Source of the DNA: Rhodoferax aquaticus
Lineage (GTDB): Bacteria > Pseudomonadota > Gammaproteobacteria > Burkholderiales > Burkholderiaceae_C
Assembly: GCF_006974105.1 (NCBI RefSeq)
Contig: NZ_CP036282.1
Location: forward strand, 4,673,691-4,737,690
DNA: 64,000 bases
Direction: 5' to 3'
Shown here: one piece after another, positions 1 through 9,674 of the stretch
Numbering within the stretch: the stretch's first letter is position 1
Layout: the number at the start of each line of letters is the position of its first letter
The notes under the pieces: model-generated
Told to the model about the DNA's origin: nothing
Database searches by the model: none
Seen by the model: only the letters and a program-made list of their open reading frames with translations
Made by a program: the position numbers and the translations under genes

Positions 1-717
1 GTAGCCCGTGGCTTTGCGTGGCAGGCGCACTTGTTGGCTCAAGTCCATATTGGGCGAGTGGTAGCCCAGCCCCGCGAAATGGTGGGCGCGCAGGTCGTCC
101 CAGCCCATGGCCGCAGCCTTGGCTTTGGCTTTTGCACCAAACAGCGCGTGCTGGGCACCGCAGTACAGCAGCATGGTCTCGTCAAACAAGGGCTCGTAAA
201 TCAGCGTTTCCGAGCTGCGGTGGCCCGGGATGACGCCCACTTGGAACTGCCCGTCGATCACGCCGCGCTCAATGGTGTTGATGGGCGCCACATGCAGGTG
301 CAAACCCACATCCGGTGCCAGTGCCGCAAACTTGGCAATGGCGTCGCCAATATGCGCGGCTGGGTTGCTGGCGGTTTTGTCAAACACGGCAATATGCAAC
401 TCGCCCCCCATGCGGCGGTGGATCTCGTCCACACTGGCACGAAAGGCATCGGCCCCGGCGAGCAAACGCAAGGTCTCGCGGTAAATCTGCTCGCCCTCGG
501 TGGTCAGTGAAAACCCAGCACGCCCACGGCGGCACAAGGTCAAGCCCAAGCGGGTCTCCAAGTCTTTGACATGGCGGCTCACCGTAGAGGTGCCGATATT
601 GAGCTCCAGCTCCGCCGCCGCCATGCCGCCGCACTCCACCACGCTTTTGAACACGCGCAAGAGGCGTATGTCCATATCGCTCAACTGGCCTAAGGCGGCT
701 CGGCTTTTTACTTGCAT
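1..717 (-). CDS. LysR-family transcriptional regulator (partial, runs off the left edge)
   Basis: A minus-strand frame opens with ATG at 717 and stays open to base 1, giving 239 codons; the C-terminus lies outside the window. Residues about 15-74 form a LysR winged helix-turn-helix (GTSTVSRHVKDLETRLG is the recognition region), followed by the beginning of the effector-binding domain. A second in-frame Met at residue 15 could be the true start, since the fold begins there. The gene is divergent from the omega-amino-acid aminotransferase with 92 bases between, so it probably controls that catabolic pair; this is inferred from position only. Confidence 0.88.
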   Translation of the reverse strand, partial: MQVKSRAALGQLSDMDIRLLRVFKSVVECGGMAAAELELNIGTSTVSRHVKDLETRLGLTLCRRGRAGFSLTTEGEQIYRETLRLLAGADAFRASVDEIHRRMGGELHIAVFDKTASNPAAHIGDAIAKFAALAPDVGLHLHVAPINTIERGVIDGQFQVGVIPGHRSSETLIYEPLFDETMLLYCGAQHALFGAKAKAKAAAMGWDDLRAHHFAGLGYHSPNMDLSQQVRLPRKATGY

Positions 718-809
718 AAACTAGCAACCAAATATTGATACATAAACATTTATAAGAGTAACAGATGGCATAACAATGCTGCGAAAACCACCATTACTGG
801 AGCCACCCC

Positions 810-2159
810 ATGAACATGAATGACGCAGCCCCCTTGGCCGCCCCCCGCACCGACGCCGCTTGGCTGGATGCCCATTGGATGCCCTACACCGGCAACCGCG
901 ACTTCAAAGCCAACCCGCGCATCATGGTGGGCGCCAAAGGCTGCTACTACACCGACCAACACGGCAAGCAAATCTTTGACGGTCTATCAGGCCTGTGGTG
1001 CAGCGGCTTAGGCCACGGCCGCCAAGAGTTGGTGGATGCGGTCACCCGCCAGATGGCCACCTTGGACTACTCCCCGGCGTTTCAGTTTGGCCACCCCTTG
1101 TCGTTCGAGCTGGCCAACAAGCTCAAGGAACTCACCCCTGCTGGGCTGGACTATGTGTTCTTCACCGGCTCGGGTTCGGAGTCTGCCGACACCTCTTTGA
1201 AAATGGCACGCGCTTACTGGCGCGCCAAAGGCCAAGCCAGCAAGACCTTGCTGATTGGCCGCGAAAAAGGCTACCACGGCGTGAACTTTGGTGGCATTTC
1301 GGTAGGCGGTTTGGTGGCCAACCGCAAGATGTTTGGCCAAGGCATTCAGGCCGACCACTTGCCCCACACCATGCTGGCCAGCAATGCCTTCACACGCGGC
1401 ATGGCCGACAAAGGTGCTGACTTGGCCGACGACTTGCTGCGCCTGATTGCCCTGCACGACGCCAGCAACATCGCCGCCGTGATTGTGGAACCCATGTCAG
1501 GCTCAGCCGGCGTGATCATCCCGCCCAAGGGCTACTTGCAACGCCTGCGCGACATCTGCACTGCCAACAACATCTTGCTGATATTTGACGAAGTGATCAC
1601 CGGCTTTGGCCGCATGGGCGCTTGGACAGGTGCTGAGGCCTTTGGCGTGACCCCGGACATCATGAACGTGGCCAAGCAAATCACCAACGGTGCCCAACCC
1701 TTGGGCGCTGTGCTGGCCAAGAAGGACATTTACGACACCTTCATGGCGCAAGGCGGCCCCAACTACATGCTGGAGTTTGCCCACGGCTACACCTACTCCG
1801 CACACCCCATGGCCTGCGCCGTGGGTCTTGCCACGCTGGACATCTTGCAGCGCGAAAACATGGTCGACAAAGTCAAGGCCTTGGCGCCCTACTTTGAAAA
1901 CGCCGTGCACAGCCTCAAAGGCAGCAAGCATGTGACCGACATCCGCAACTACGGGCTGGCAGCAGGCTTCACCATTGACGCAGTGCCCGGCGAACCCGCG
2001 CGCCGCCCCTACGAAATCGCCATGGCCATGCTGCAAAAAGGCTTCTACGTGCGCTACGGCGGTGACACCATCCAGCTGGCACCGCCATTTATCTCGACCC
2101 CCGCGCAGATCGACAGCTTGGTCAACGCCTTGGGCGAAACCTTCAACCAAACGGCCTGA
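810..2159 (+). CDS. beta-alanine (omega-amino acid):pyruvate aminotransferase
   Basis: 449 residues, the usual size of class III PLP-dependent aminotransferases. It is predicted to move the amino group of beta-alanine or another omega-amino acid to pyruvate, giving malonate semialdehyde and alanine, in the cytosol. Visible motifs are the cofactor loop FTGSGSESADTSLKMAR, the Asp-containing LIFDEVITGFGRMG stretch and the PLP lysine in NVAKQITNGAQPLGA. A GGAG-like ribosome site precedes the ATG; Met3 is an alternative start. The next gene encodes the matching semialdehyde dehydrogenase, which supports a beta-alanine degradation route over other omega-aminotransferase roles. The exact substrate cannot be read from sequence. 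Confidence 0.9.
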   Translation: MNMNDAAPLAAPRTDAAWLDAHWMPYTGNRDFKANPRIMVGAKGCYYTDQHGKQIFDGLSGLWCSGLGHGRQELVDAVTRQMATLDYSPAFQFGHPLSFELANKLKELTPAGLDYVFFTGSGSESADTSLKMARAYWRAKGQASKTLLIGREKGYHGVNFGGISVGGLVANRKMFGQGIQADHLPHTMLASNAFTRGMADKGADLADDLLRLIALHDASNIAAVIVEPMSGSAGVIIPPKGYLQRLRDICTANNILLIFDEVITGFGRMGAWTGAEAFGVTPDIMNVAKQITNGAQPLGAVLAKKDIYDTFMAQGGPNYMLEFAHGYTYSAHPMACAVGLATLDILQRENMVDKVKALAPYFENAVHSLKGSKHVTDIRNYGLAAGFTIDAVPGEPARRPYEIAMAMLQKGFYVRYGGDTIQLAPPFISTPAQIDSLVNALGETFNQTA

Positions 2160-2198
2160 CACCCTGCCACGCGGCAATTCTGATTCACTCCTCTTTTT

Positions 2199-2237
2199 AT
2201 AGCTGCTTGCGCTTATTCCATGGGCGCAAGCAGCCCA
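2199..2237. repeat. palindromic intergenic repeat, copy 1
   Basis: Perfect 11-base arms (GCTGCTTGCGC at 2202-2212 and its complement at 2224-2234) enclose an 11-base loop. It sits between the aminotransferase and dehydrogenase genes. Related copies lie near 15330, 30480, 33113 and 47446. It could form a cruciform or an RNA hairpin between the two coding regions. Confidence 0.75.
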
Positions 2238-2256
2238 TTTGGCACTTAAACAACCC

Positions 2257-3762
2257 ATGTCTCAACTCCCTACAGTCGGCCACCTCATCGGCGGCAAGAT
2301 CATCACCACCGGCGAACGCGCGCAAGACGTCTTCAACCCCGCCACCGGCAAAGCCGAGAAGCGCGTGCTGCTGGCCCCCAAAGCCACGGTAGAAGAAGCC
2401 ATTGCCAACGCGCAAGCTGCCTTCCCGGCCTGGCGCAACACGCCTCCGCTCAAACGCGCCCGCGTGATGGGCAACCTCAAAGTCTTGCTGGAAAAGCACG
2501 CTGACGAACTCTGCGCCCTGATCACCGCCGAACACGGCAAGGTGCTCTCTGATGCCTTGGGCGAACTGCAACGCGGCATTGAAAACGTGGAGTACGCGTC
2601 TTATGCGCCTGAGCTGCTCAAAGGCGAGCACAGCAAAAACGTGGGCCCCGCCATCGACAGCTGGTCCGAGTTCCAGGCGCTGGGCGTCACCGCCGGCATC
2701 ACCCCCTTCAACTTCCCGGCCATGGTGCCGCTGTGGATGTGGCCCATGGCTGTGGCCTGCGGCAACACCTTCATCCTGAAACCGTCGGAGCGCGACCCCA
2801 GCTCCACCCTGCGTGTGGCCGAACTGGCGCTCGAAGCCGGCCTGCCACCCGGCGTGCTCAACGTGGTCAACGGCGACAAGGAAGCCGTGGACACGCTGCT
2901 CACCGACCCGCGCGTCAAGGCCGTGAGCTTTGTGGGCTCTACCCCGATTGCTGAGTACATCTACGCCGAAGGCTGCAAGCACGGCAAGCGCGTGCAGGCT
3001 TTGGGCGGCGCCAAGAACCACGCGGTGGTCATGCCCGACGCCGATGTAGCCAACGCCGTGAGTGCGCTCATGGGCGCGGCCTATGGCTCCTGCGGCGAGC
3101 GCTGCATGGCCATTCCGCTGGTGGTGGCCGTGGGTGATGCCACCGCCGACGCGGTGATTGAAGGCCTGAAGGCCGAGATCGCCAAGATGAAGGTCGGCCC
3201 CGGCACCGCCCCCGGCATGGACATGGGCCCGCTGGTCACCAAGCCGCATTTTGAAAAGGTCAAGGGCTATGTGGACCAGGGCGTAAAAGAAGGCGCCACC
3301 TTGGTGGTAGACGGCCGTGGCCTGAAAGTGGCCGGCCATGAAGAAGGCTACTACCTCGGCCCCTGCCTGTTTGACAACGTCAAACCCGGCATGGTGATCT
3401 ACCAAGAAGAGATCTTCGGCCCCGTCCTGGGCGTGGTGCGCGTCAAAACCTTGCAAGAGGCCATGGACATGATCGACGCCCACGAATACGGCAACGGCAC
3501 CTGCATCTTCACCCGCGACGGAGAAGCCGCCCGCTACTTCACCGACAACATCTTGGTTGGCATGGTGGGTGTGAACGTGCCCTTGCCCGTGCCCGTGGCC
3601 TACCACTCTTTTGGCGGCTGGAAGCGCAGCCTGTTCGGCGACCTACACGCCTACGGCCCCGACGCCGTGCGCTTCTACACCAAGCGCAAGACCATCACCC
3701 AACGCTGGCCGAGTGCTGGTGTGCGCGAAGGGGCGGTGTTTAGCTTTCCGAGTACCAAGTAA
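2257..3762 (+). CDS. mmsA: CoA-acylating methylmalonate/malonate-semialdehyde dehydrogenase
   Basis: 501 residues, standard for this aldehyde dehydrogenase subfamily. The enzyme oxidises malonate or methylmalonate semialdehyde with NAD and CoA to acetyl- or propionyl-CoA plus CO2. The catalytic cysteine lies in YGSCGERCMAIPL, and the fold is seen in GITPFNFPAMVPLWMWP and EEIFGPVLGVVRV near the C-terminal part. The ATG at 2257 is preferred over an upstream TTG at 2239 because the family start is MSQLPTVGHLI-like. Together with the preceding aminotransferase it would take beta-alanine to acetyl-CoA. A strong terminator follows the gene. Confidence 0.93.
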   Translation: MSQLPTVGHLIGGKIITTGERAQDVFNPATGKAEKRVLLAPKATVEEAIANAQAAFPAWRNTPPLKRARVMGNLKVLLEKHADELCALITAEHGKVLSDALGELQRGIENVEYASYAPELLKGEHSKNVGPAIDSWSEFQALGVTAGITPFNFPAMVPLWMWPMAVACGNTFILKPSERDPSSTLRVAELALEAGLPPGVLNVVNGDKEAVDTLLTDPRVKAVSFVGSTPIAEYIYAEGCKHGKRVQALGGAKNHAVVMPDADVANAVSALMGAAYGSCGERCMAIPLVVAVGDATADAVIEGLKAEIAKMKVGPGTAPGMDMGPLVTKPHFEKVKGYVDQGVKEGATLVVDGRGLKVAGHEEGYYLGPCLFDNVKPGMVIYQEEIFGPVLGVVRVKTLQEAMDMIDAHEYGNGTCIFTRDGEAARYFTDNILVGMVGVNVPLPVPVAYHSFGGWKRSLFGDLHAYGPDAVRFYTKRKTITQRWPSAGVREGAVFSFPSTK

Positions 3763-3786
3763 GCCGACGCTGTTTGGTCGCCATCC

Positions 3787-3813
3787 AAGCCGGGCCTTTA
3801 GCCCGGCTTTTTT
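3787..3813 (+). terminator. Rho-independent terminator after mmsA
   Basis: A 9-bp perfect stem (AAGCCGGGC / GCCCGGCTT) with the loop CTTTA is followed by a run of six T. It lies 25 bases after the mmsA stop and ends the catabolic operon. Confidence 0.92.
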
Positions 3814-3900
3814 GTATCTGAACATGTAGTAACCGGCTAACACCCAAGCCGCTTTGAGCCGCCCAACAATGGAACTCCCAACTACAACGAGGAGACCACG

Positions 3901-4482
3901 ATGGCTGCTAAAAAGATTTTGATGATTTGCGGTGACTACTGCGAGGACTACGAGACCATGGTGCCGTTTCAGGCGCTGCTGGCTGTGGGCCATACCGTGC
4001 ATGCGGTGTGCCCGGACAAAAAGGCGGGCGACCACATCAAAACCGCCATCCACGACTTTGAAGGCGCGCAAACCTACAGCGAAAAGCCCGGCCACAACTT
4101 TGTGCTGAACGCCAGTTTTGCGGAGGTGCAAGCGACCCAGTATGACGCGCTGGTTTTGCCGGGCGGACGTGGCCCGGAGTACTTGCGCACCTACCCTGCC
4201 GTGGTGGCCATGGTGCGGCATTTTTTTGACACCAACAAGCCGGTCGCCGCCATTTGCCATGCCGCACAGCTCTTGGCCGGGGCCAAGGTTTTGAAAGAGC
4301 GCACCTGCTCAGCCTACCCCGCCTGCCGGGCTGAGGTGGAGTTGGCTGGCGGCATTTATGCCGACATTGCCGTGGACAGTGCGGTCACTGAGGGCAACTT
4401 GGTATCAGCCCCCGCGTGGCCAGCGCACCCGGCGTGGATTGCGCAATTCTTGGTGCTACTGGGTACGCGTATTCAGCATTGA
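3901..4482 (+). CDS. DJ-1/PfpI-family protein
   Basis: 193 residues, a complete single-domain DJ-1/PfpI (class I glutamine amidotransferase-like) protein. The nucleophile-elbow cysteine is in AAICHAAQLL (about residue 120) and the conserved acidic residue is in the N-terminal CEDYE stretch. Family members act as proteases, deglycases, hydratases or stress chaperones, and sequence does not decide which. A good GAGGAG site lies just upstream of the ATG. It is a stand-alone gene after the mmsA terminator. Confidence 0.88.
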   Translation: MAAKKILMICGDYCEDYETMVPFQALLAVGHTVHAVCPDKKAGDHIKTAIHDFEGAQTYSEKPGHNFVLNASFAEVQATQYDALVLPGGRGPEYLRTYPAVVAMVRHFFDTNKPVAAICHAAQLLAGAKVLKERTCSAYPACRAEVELAGGIYADIAVDSAVTEGNLVSAPAWPAHPAWIAQFLVLLGTRIQH

Positions 4483-4543
4483 CAGCGCTAATGCGGCGGG
4501 ACAATATGGCCCGTTGCCTAAGGGGTGTTCATGGGGAGTTGTC

Positions 4544-4924
4544 ATGTGCCAAGTGTTCATCAGTGCTGACCCACATTTGTACGAAAGCCGTGCCCGCTCT
4601 GTGCGTTTGCACGGGGTGGCCACGAGCATCAAACTGGAAAACCTGTTTTGGCAGGTGCTGTTAGAGATTGCCCAGCGCGATGGCATGAGCGTGCCCCAGC
4701 TGTGCACCAAGCTATATGACGAGCTGGTGCAAGACCGCGGCGAGGTAGACAACTTTGCGTCTTTTTTGCGGGTGTGCTGCGGTCGCTACATGGCGCTGCA
4801 ACTCTCAGGCGGAATTCCGCAAGATGCCAGCATTCCTATTAGCAGCCTCAACGCGCGAAGGGTGCTGGAAACTGAGGGGCGCGCCGGGCAATGCCTAACG
4901 CAGGCAAGGCGCACTGCGGCTTAG
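4544..4924 (+). CDS. ribbon-helix-helix domain protein
   Basis: 126 residues, with ATG at 4544 chosen because the conserved part starts soon after. The region from about residue 19 (RSVRLHGVATSIKLE, then an FW-x-x-L-x-x-IA helix) matches the small ribbon-helix-helix domain family usually annotated as RHH_4, which is thought to bind DNA as a dimer. The C-terminal 35 residues are not conserved-looking. It follows the DJ-1 gene on the same strand and may be co-transcribed. Targets are unknown. Confidence 0.72.
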   Translation: MCQVFISADPHLYESRARSVRLHGVATSIKLENLFWQVLLEIAQRDGMSVPQLCTKLYDELVQDRGEVDNFASFLRVCCGRYMALQLSGGIPQDASIPISSLNARRVLETEGRAGQCLTQARRTAA

Positions 4925-4946
4925 TACTGGCCGCCGTGTACCGCGC

Positions 4947-5594
4947 TCAATGCGCGTTTTGTATGCGGGCGAGTTGCCCCAGTTCGCGCGCTTCGTTACT
5001 TGCAAAGAACTCTGGGTTTTGTTCGGTCCAGTTGCAATACAACAAGCGCACGGTGGACTCATCGACCGAGGCATCCATTCTGACCATGGCCGCAATGTGG
5101 TGGCTACCAAACACGTCTTGCGTGTACAAGCGTTCAATGGCAATGGCCCCCGGCATAGCCGGCAAGTTGGCGTGGCGAACTTCTGACCAGCGTGCCGCCG
5201 CCGCCGGGGCTTGCGCGCCTTGGGCATGGGGCAGTTCTACGCGGTACTGGACTTGCAGGCCCTTGGCCGCCACTGCGACCAAATTACCGAATTCGTCCTT
5301 GCCTACAGCCAGCACATCCGCAGGCATGCCCAGGCTCTCCAAGCAGTAGCTCACATCGAAGGCTTGCGCCAAGGCATCTGGAAAAAAGCTCCACACGCAG
5401 CCATCCGGCCCTATCGTGAAGGCCTCTTCACGACCGTATCGGTTGTCTACCAAACAGGTTTGGCGCCACAAAGGCTGCGCTGTTGCTGCGGGCGTGGCCT
5501 GGGCCGGGACGGCAGAACGCGAGGCTTTTTCACTACGCGCTGCAGCGCGTGGAGCGGTTTGGGTGTGTGACAGCATCGTTAGTCCTTGTGCCAT
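4947..5594 (-). CDS. hypothetical protein, Ala-rich N-terminus
   Basis: 215 residues, no family recognised. Residues 1-45 are low-complexity and rich in Ala, Thr and Ser; the remainder is mixed and beta-rich, with the aromatic GPDGCVWSFFPDA segment. There is no convincing signal peptide or membrane helix. Met7 (start 5576) is an alternative start. It is divergent from the winged-helix/TPR regulator with about 190 bases between, so the two could share regulatory DNA. The reading frame is long, GC-biased in third positions, and clearly coding. Confidence 0.65.
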   Translation of the reverse strand: MAQGLTMLSHTQTAPRAAARSEKASRSAVPAQATPAATAQPLWRQTCLVDNRYGREEAFTIGPDGCVWSFFPDALAQAFDVSYCLESLGMPADVLAVGKDEFGNLVAVAAKGLQVQYRVELPHAQGAQAPAAAARWSEVRHANLPAMPGAIAIERLYTQDVFGSHHIAAMVRMDASVDESTVRLLYCNWTEQNPEFFASNEARELGQLARIQNAH

Positions 5595-5781
5595 TGGCCA
5601 CTAGGGGGCCATTTGTCAAAAATATGACATGCAGTTTCGTCGTACACGCGACAAAAGTCCCAAAGAAAACCTGAAAATTCCTGAAAAATGCATGCTGACA
5701 TGCCAAAATCCGCCCCTGAGTTCTAAGGAACTACATTTTTTTACACACTGAACCCGGTGTATCGCGAAAGTTTTCTCTTAG

Positions 5782-7371
5782 GTGCCTTCTTCTCCCCTTA
5801 CTGACAGTGTGTTTGGTGCGTTTGTGCTGCAACGCCACGAAAGGCGCTTGCTGTGCAATGACAAAGCGGTGAGTTTGGGCGCGCGCGCTTTTGATGTACT
5901 GTCTGCCCTGGTTGACAACGCTGGCAAGTTGGTGACCAAGCAGCAGCTGTTGGACGCCGTATGGCCTGGCGTTGCGGTCGAAGAAAACAATTTGCAGGTG
6001 CACGTGTCTACGCTGCGGCGTTTGCTGGGCAACGAGACGATTGCAACCGTATCCGGGCGGGGCTATCGCTTTACGGCCCGAATTTCATCGGTCACGCCAG
6101 CGGCGGCTCCTGTGGAGGGGGCCGTAGAAGCCCCTAAGCCTGCAGGCGTGCATGGACAACGCCGCGCCCAAGACCTGATGGCCCACAGGCGCACCGTTGC
6201 GGTGCTGCCCTTTGTGAATTTGAATGGCGATGCAGACCAAGAGTATTTCTCGGATGGTTTGGCCGAGGACATCATCGCCCAATTGACCCGTTCACCGTGG
6301 TTGTTGGTGGTGTCACGCAATTCCTCGTTTACCTACCGGGGTAGCAGCCTCGGCAATGCACAGATTGGCTTGGCCTTGGGTGCGCGCTATTTGGTACAGG
6401 GCAGTGTGCGCAAAGCGGGCACCACCTTGCGCATGACGGCCGAATTGGTGGACACCATTACCCAAGAAACGCTATGGTCTGACCGCTACGACCGGCCTTT
6501 GGCGGATTTGTTTGCGCTACAAGACCAGATTTCTGCCCACGTGGTGAGCACCATCGAACCGGTATACCTGCACCGGGAAGAACGCGTGGCCTCCGAAGTG
6601 GCGCAGCAAGACATGCAGCATTGGGACATGCTCATGCGGGCGCGTTGGCATTTTTGGCGCTCTACCCCCGACCACGTTTTGAAGGCACAAAACCTTTTGC
6701 GCCAAGCTTTGGAGCGCAAACCTGACGATTCGCCCACCCTGTCGCTCATGGCGTTTACCTACTTGGCCCAACTGTGGGGTGGCTGGTCCCAAGACCCCAA
6801 AGCCGCGGTAGGGGAGGCCTACCGCCTGGCCATGATGTCGGTACGCAATGACGACCGTGACGCCTACGCCCACTTTACCTTGGGGACTACGCAGTCACTG
6901 TGCGGCCAAATGGATGCTGCTATTGGTGAGCTAGAGCGGGCCTTGAGCCTGTACCCCCAATTTGCGGCTGCCGCAGGTGAATTGGGTCGTTTGCTGGCGT
7001 TTTCTGCGCGGCCTGACGAGGCAGAAGAGCTTGTCTTGCAGGCTATAGACTCCAGCCCGCACGACCCCCACTTAAGCCTGTGGGTGCGCACACGCGCCAT
7101 TGCAAAGTTCACCCAAGAGAATTATGTGGACGCATTGCGCTACGCCAAAGAAGCGGTTGCCAAACGCCCCGACTGGTTCTTTAACCATCTGTTGCTGGCC
7201 GCTTGCTACGCCATGCTCAACAACCTGCCGGCTGCACAGGCGAGTTTGAACACTGCGCTCACCAACCGGCCCTACAACTTGGGGGCCTTTCACTTGGGTC
7301 ATCCCTTTGTGGAGCCGAAGCACCGGGATAAATTTTTGCACGCACTCAGTTTGGCCGGTTGGCAGCCTTAA
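5782..7371 (+). CDS. winged-helix (CadC-like) regulator with TolB-like and TPR regions
   Basis: 529 residues starting at GTG 5782. Residues about 1-95 are an OmpR/CadC-type winged helix (LLDAVWPGVAVEENNLQVHV, VSGRGYRF). Residues about 135-260 resemble the TolB/FlgO-like N-terminal domain seen in adenylate-cyclase-associated TPR proteins (RTVAVLPFVNLNGDADQEYF). The rest is tetratricopeptide repeats. No transmembrane segment separates the domains, so unlike CadC this appears cytosolic. It lies 64 bases upstream of a large FAD oxidoreductase on the same strand, which it may regulate. The signal sensed is unknown. Confidence 0.85.
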   Translation: MPSSPLTDSVFGAFVLQRHERRLLCNDKAVSLGARAFDVLSALVDNAGKLVTKQQLLDAVWPGVAVEENNLQVHVSTLRRLLGNETIATVSGRGYRFTARISSVTPAAAPVEGAVEAPKPAGVHGQRRAQDLMAHRRTVAVLPFVNLNGDADQEYFSDGLAEDIIAQLTRSPWLLVVSRNSSFTYRGSSLGNAQIGLALGARYLVQGSVRKAGTTLRMTAELVDTITQETLWSDRYDRPLADLFALQDQISAHVVSTIEPVYLHREERVASEVAQQDMQHWDMLMRARWHFWRSTPDHVLKAQNLLRQALERKPDDSPTLSLMAFTYLAQLWGGWSQDPKAAVGEAYRLAMMSVRNDDRDAYAHFTLGTTQSLCGQMDAAIGELERALSLYPQFAAAAGELGRLLAFSARPDEAEELVLQAIDSSPHDPHLSLWVRTRAIAKFTQENYVDALRYAKEAVAKRPDWFFNHLLLAACYAMLNNLPAAQASLNTALTNRPYNLGAFHLGHPFVEPKHRDKFLHALSLAGWQP

Positions 7372-7435
7372 ACTTTTCGGGCTTAAAGGAGGCGGTCCTG
7401 ACCTCCCAACCAACCCAAAAAGAGAGAGACCCTGC

Positions 7436-9589
7436 ATGGCCCAAGACCCTACGACACTGCCCAGCAGCAACGCCAAACGCAAAGTTGCCATTCTTGGTGG
7501 CGGCATTTCGGCACTCGCCACCGCGTTCGAACTAAGCAGCCAGCCCCAGTGGCAAGACTCCCTAGACATCACGCTGTACCAAATGGGTTGGCGTTTGGGC
7601 GGCAAGTGCGCCACCGCCCGTGGGCCCAATGACCGTATTGAAGAGCACGGCATCCACGGTTTCTTGGGCAGCTACTACAACGCCTTGCCCATGATGCGCG
7701 ACTGCTATGCCGCCCTGGGCCGCGCACCGGGCCAGCCCTTGGCCACTTTTGAAGAGGCGTTTAAGCCCGAGAGTTTTGTCTTGATGTGGGAGTACATCGA
7801 CGGCAAGATGATCCGTTGGCCGTTTACCTCGCCCACCAACAGCTTGTTGCCCAGCGACCCCGCGTCATTGGACAAGCTGCGCTCTGTAGAACATTGGATT
7901 GCATCCACCGCTGCGGTGCTAGAAGGCTTGTTCGACCACCATGAAGCGGCACACGGCGCGCAAGGGCTGTTGGACAAAGCCAAGTGGGCCGTGGGCCGCC
8001 AAGTGATCAAACACACGCTGAGCAGCATCGAAAAAGCGAAGACCAATCTGCATGAGGAAGAATCCGGCGTCAGCCACGCTTTGGAAAAAGCCTGGGATTG
8101 GGTTCGCGACACTGCGGTGGACCTGCTGGACGACAACACCGAGATTCGCCGCCTGCTCATCGTGGGGGAGTACCTGCTGGCCATCATCCGTGGATGCATC
8201 AAGGACGAAGTGGCCACCAAAGGCTTTGACCACTTGGACGATGAGAACTTCAGCGACTGGTTGATCCGCCACGGCGCTTCCGTCATGGTGGCCTCGTCGC
8301 CGATGGCGCTCAACACCGTCAACCTGTCGTACCAATACCCCCAAGGCGACACCGCACGCACTGCGCTCATGGGCGCGGGCTGCTACTTGCACTGGACGAT
8401 ACGCAGCTTTGCCTATATGGGTGCATTCGCGTGGCTGTTTGAGGCAGGCACGGGCGAGACCATCATTGCGCCTTTGTACGAAGTGCTGCGCAAACGCGGT
8501 GTGAAGTTTGAGTTCTTCCACAAGGTCGAGTCCTTGGGCCTGAGCGCCGACAAAGGCTCGGTGGCCACCATCAACTTTGACGTGCAAGCCACGTTGAAGA
8601 ACCCGCAGGCGGTGTACGAGCCGCTGTTCATGGTCAAAGGTCTGCCTTCATGGCCCGCCACGCCCATGTTCGACCAGCTTGTGCAGGGCGACGCACTCAA
8701 GGCGGGCAAGGTGGATTTGGAGTCCTACTGGAATGGCTGGCAGCCTGTCGCCAAACGCCAGTTGGTCGCTGGCCAAGACTTTGACCAAATTGTGTTCGCC
8801 ATCTCCATAGGCGCAGTGCCTTACCTGTGCAAAGAGCTGTTGGCGGCCAAGCCTGAGTGGCAAAACATGGTGGACAAAGTCACCACCGTGCAAACGCAAA
8901 CCATGCAACTGTGGATGAACCGCAGCACCACCGAACTGGGCTGGGACATCGAGTTCAAAAACCCCCACGACACCGTGATCGGTGCGACCTACCTCAACCC
9001 CTTGGACGGCCAGGTGGACTTCACCCACTTGCTGCCCTGGGAGAGCTGGCCCGCTGACCAAGAACCTAAATCGCTGTGGTACTTCAGCGGTGCCATGGCC
9101 GAGTACGAAGCGCCCCCGCCGTTCACCGACACCGACTACCCAGCGCGCGCCCACGCCCGCGTCAAGGCCCAGTGCATCCAGTACCTGCAAGCCAGCATGG
9201 GGCCCCTGCTGCCCAAGTCCACCACCAACGTGATCAGCCCTCCCGGCGACCCCGTGGGCCTGGACTTTAGCCTGCTACAAGGCTATGACGATGCCAACGC
9301 GGGCTTGGGCGTGCAGCGCTTTAACCAACAATTCTGGCGCGCCAACATCGACCCCACCGAGAGCTATGTGACATCCCCTCCCGGCAGCACAGCCGCGCGT
9401 CTCAAAGCCTGGGGCAGCGGTTTTAGCAACCTCGCCATCGCAGGCGACTGGATCTACACCGGCCTGAACGTAGGGAGCGTAGAAGGTGCCGTCATGGGCG
9501 GCAAGCTCGCCGCCCACGCCATCAGCGGCTACCCTGCCCTGCGCGATATCCCGGGCTATCCCACACCTGAATCGCCCACCGGGGCATGA
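7436..9589 (+). CDS. large FAD/NAD(P)-binding oxidoreductase (phytoene desaturase/amine oxidase superfamily)
   Basis: 717 residues from ATG 7436, preceded by an AGAGAG ribosome site. The N-terminus carries the dinucleotide-binding motif VAILGGGISALATAFEL and the flavin loop MGWRLGGKCATAR. The C-terminus carries the second FAD motif IAGDWIYTGLNVGSVEGA typical of phytoene desaturases and amine oxidases. It is about 200 residues longer than those families; the extra length is a helical insertion around residues 130-280. Substrate unknown. A small membrane protein follows 85 bases downstream, and a winged-helix/TPR regulator precedes it. Confidence 0.8.
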   Translation: MAQDPTTLPSSNAKRKVAILGGGISALATAFELSSQPQWQDSLDITLYQMGWRLGGKCATARGPNDRIEEHGIHGFLGSYYNALPMMRDCYAALGRAPGQPLATFEEAFKPESFVLMWEYIDGKMIRWPFTSPTNSLLPSDPASLDKLRSVEHWIASTAAVLEGLFDHHEAAHGAQGLLDKAKWAVGRQVIKHTLSSIEKAKTNLHEEESGVSHALEKAWDWVRDTAVDLLDDNTEIRRLLIVGEYLLAIIRGCIKDEVATKGFDHLDDENFSDWLIRHGASVMVASSPMALNTVNLSYQYPQGDTARTALMGAGCYLHWTIRSFAYMGAFAWLFEAGTGETIIAPLYEVLRKRGVKFEFFHKVESLGLSADKGSVATINFDVQATLKNPQAVYEPLFMVKGLPSWPATPMFDQLVQGDALKAGKVDLESYWNGWQPVAKRQLVAGQDFDQIVFAISIGAVPYLCKELLAAKPEWQNMVDKVTTVQTQTMQLWMNRSTTELGWDIEFKNPHDTVIGATYLNPLDGQVDFTHLLPWESWPADQEPKSLWYFSGAMAEYEAPPPFTDTDYPARAHARVKAQCIQYLQASMGPLLPKSTTNVISPPGDPVGLDFSLLQGYDDANAGLGVQRFNQQFWRANIDPTESYVTSPPGSTAARLKAWGSGFSNLAIAGDWIYTGLNVGSVEGAVMGGKLAAHAISGYPALRDIPGYPTPESPTGA

Positions 9590-9674
9590 GCCGCGCAATA
9601 GATCGATAAAACATGGAGCGGTCGCAAATGCATGACGCACACGCTACCGCCCCATCCACCTTGGAGAAAGCACC

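Noticed and set aside
2197-3606. A 469-codon open frame on the minus strand opposite mmsA
   Set aside because: It mirrors the dehydrogenase gene in another frame, is rich in His, Gly and Val as is usual for antisense of GC-rich genes, and shows no family features.
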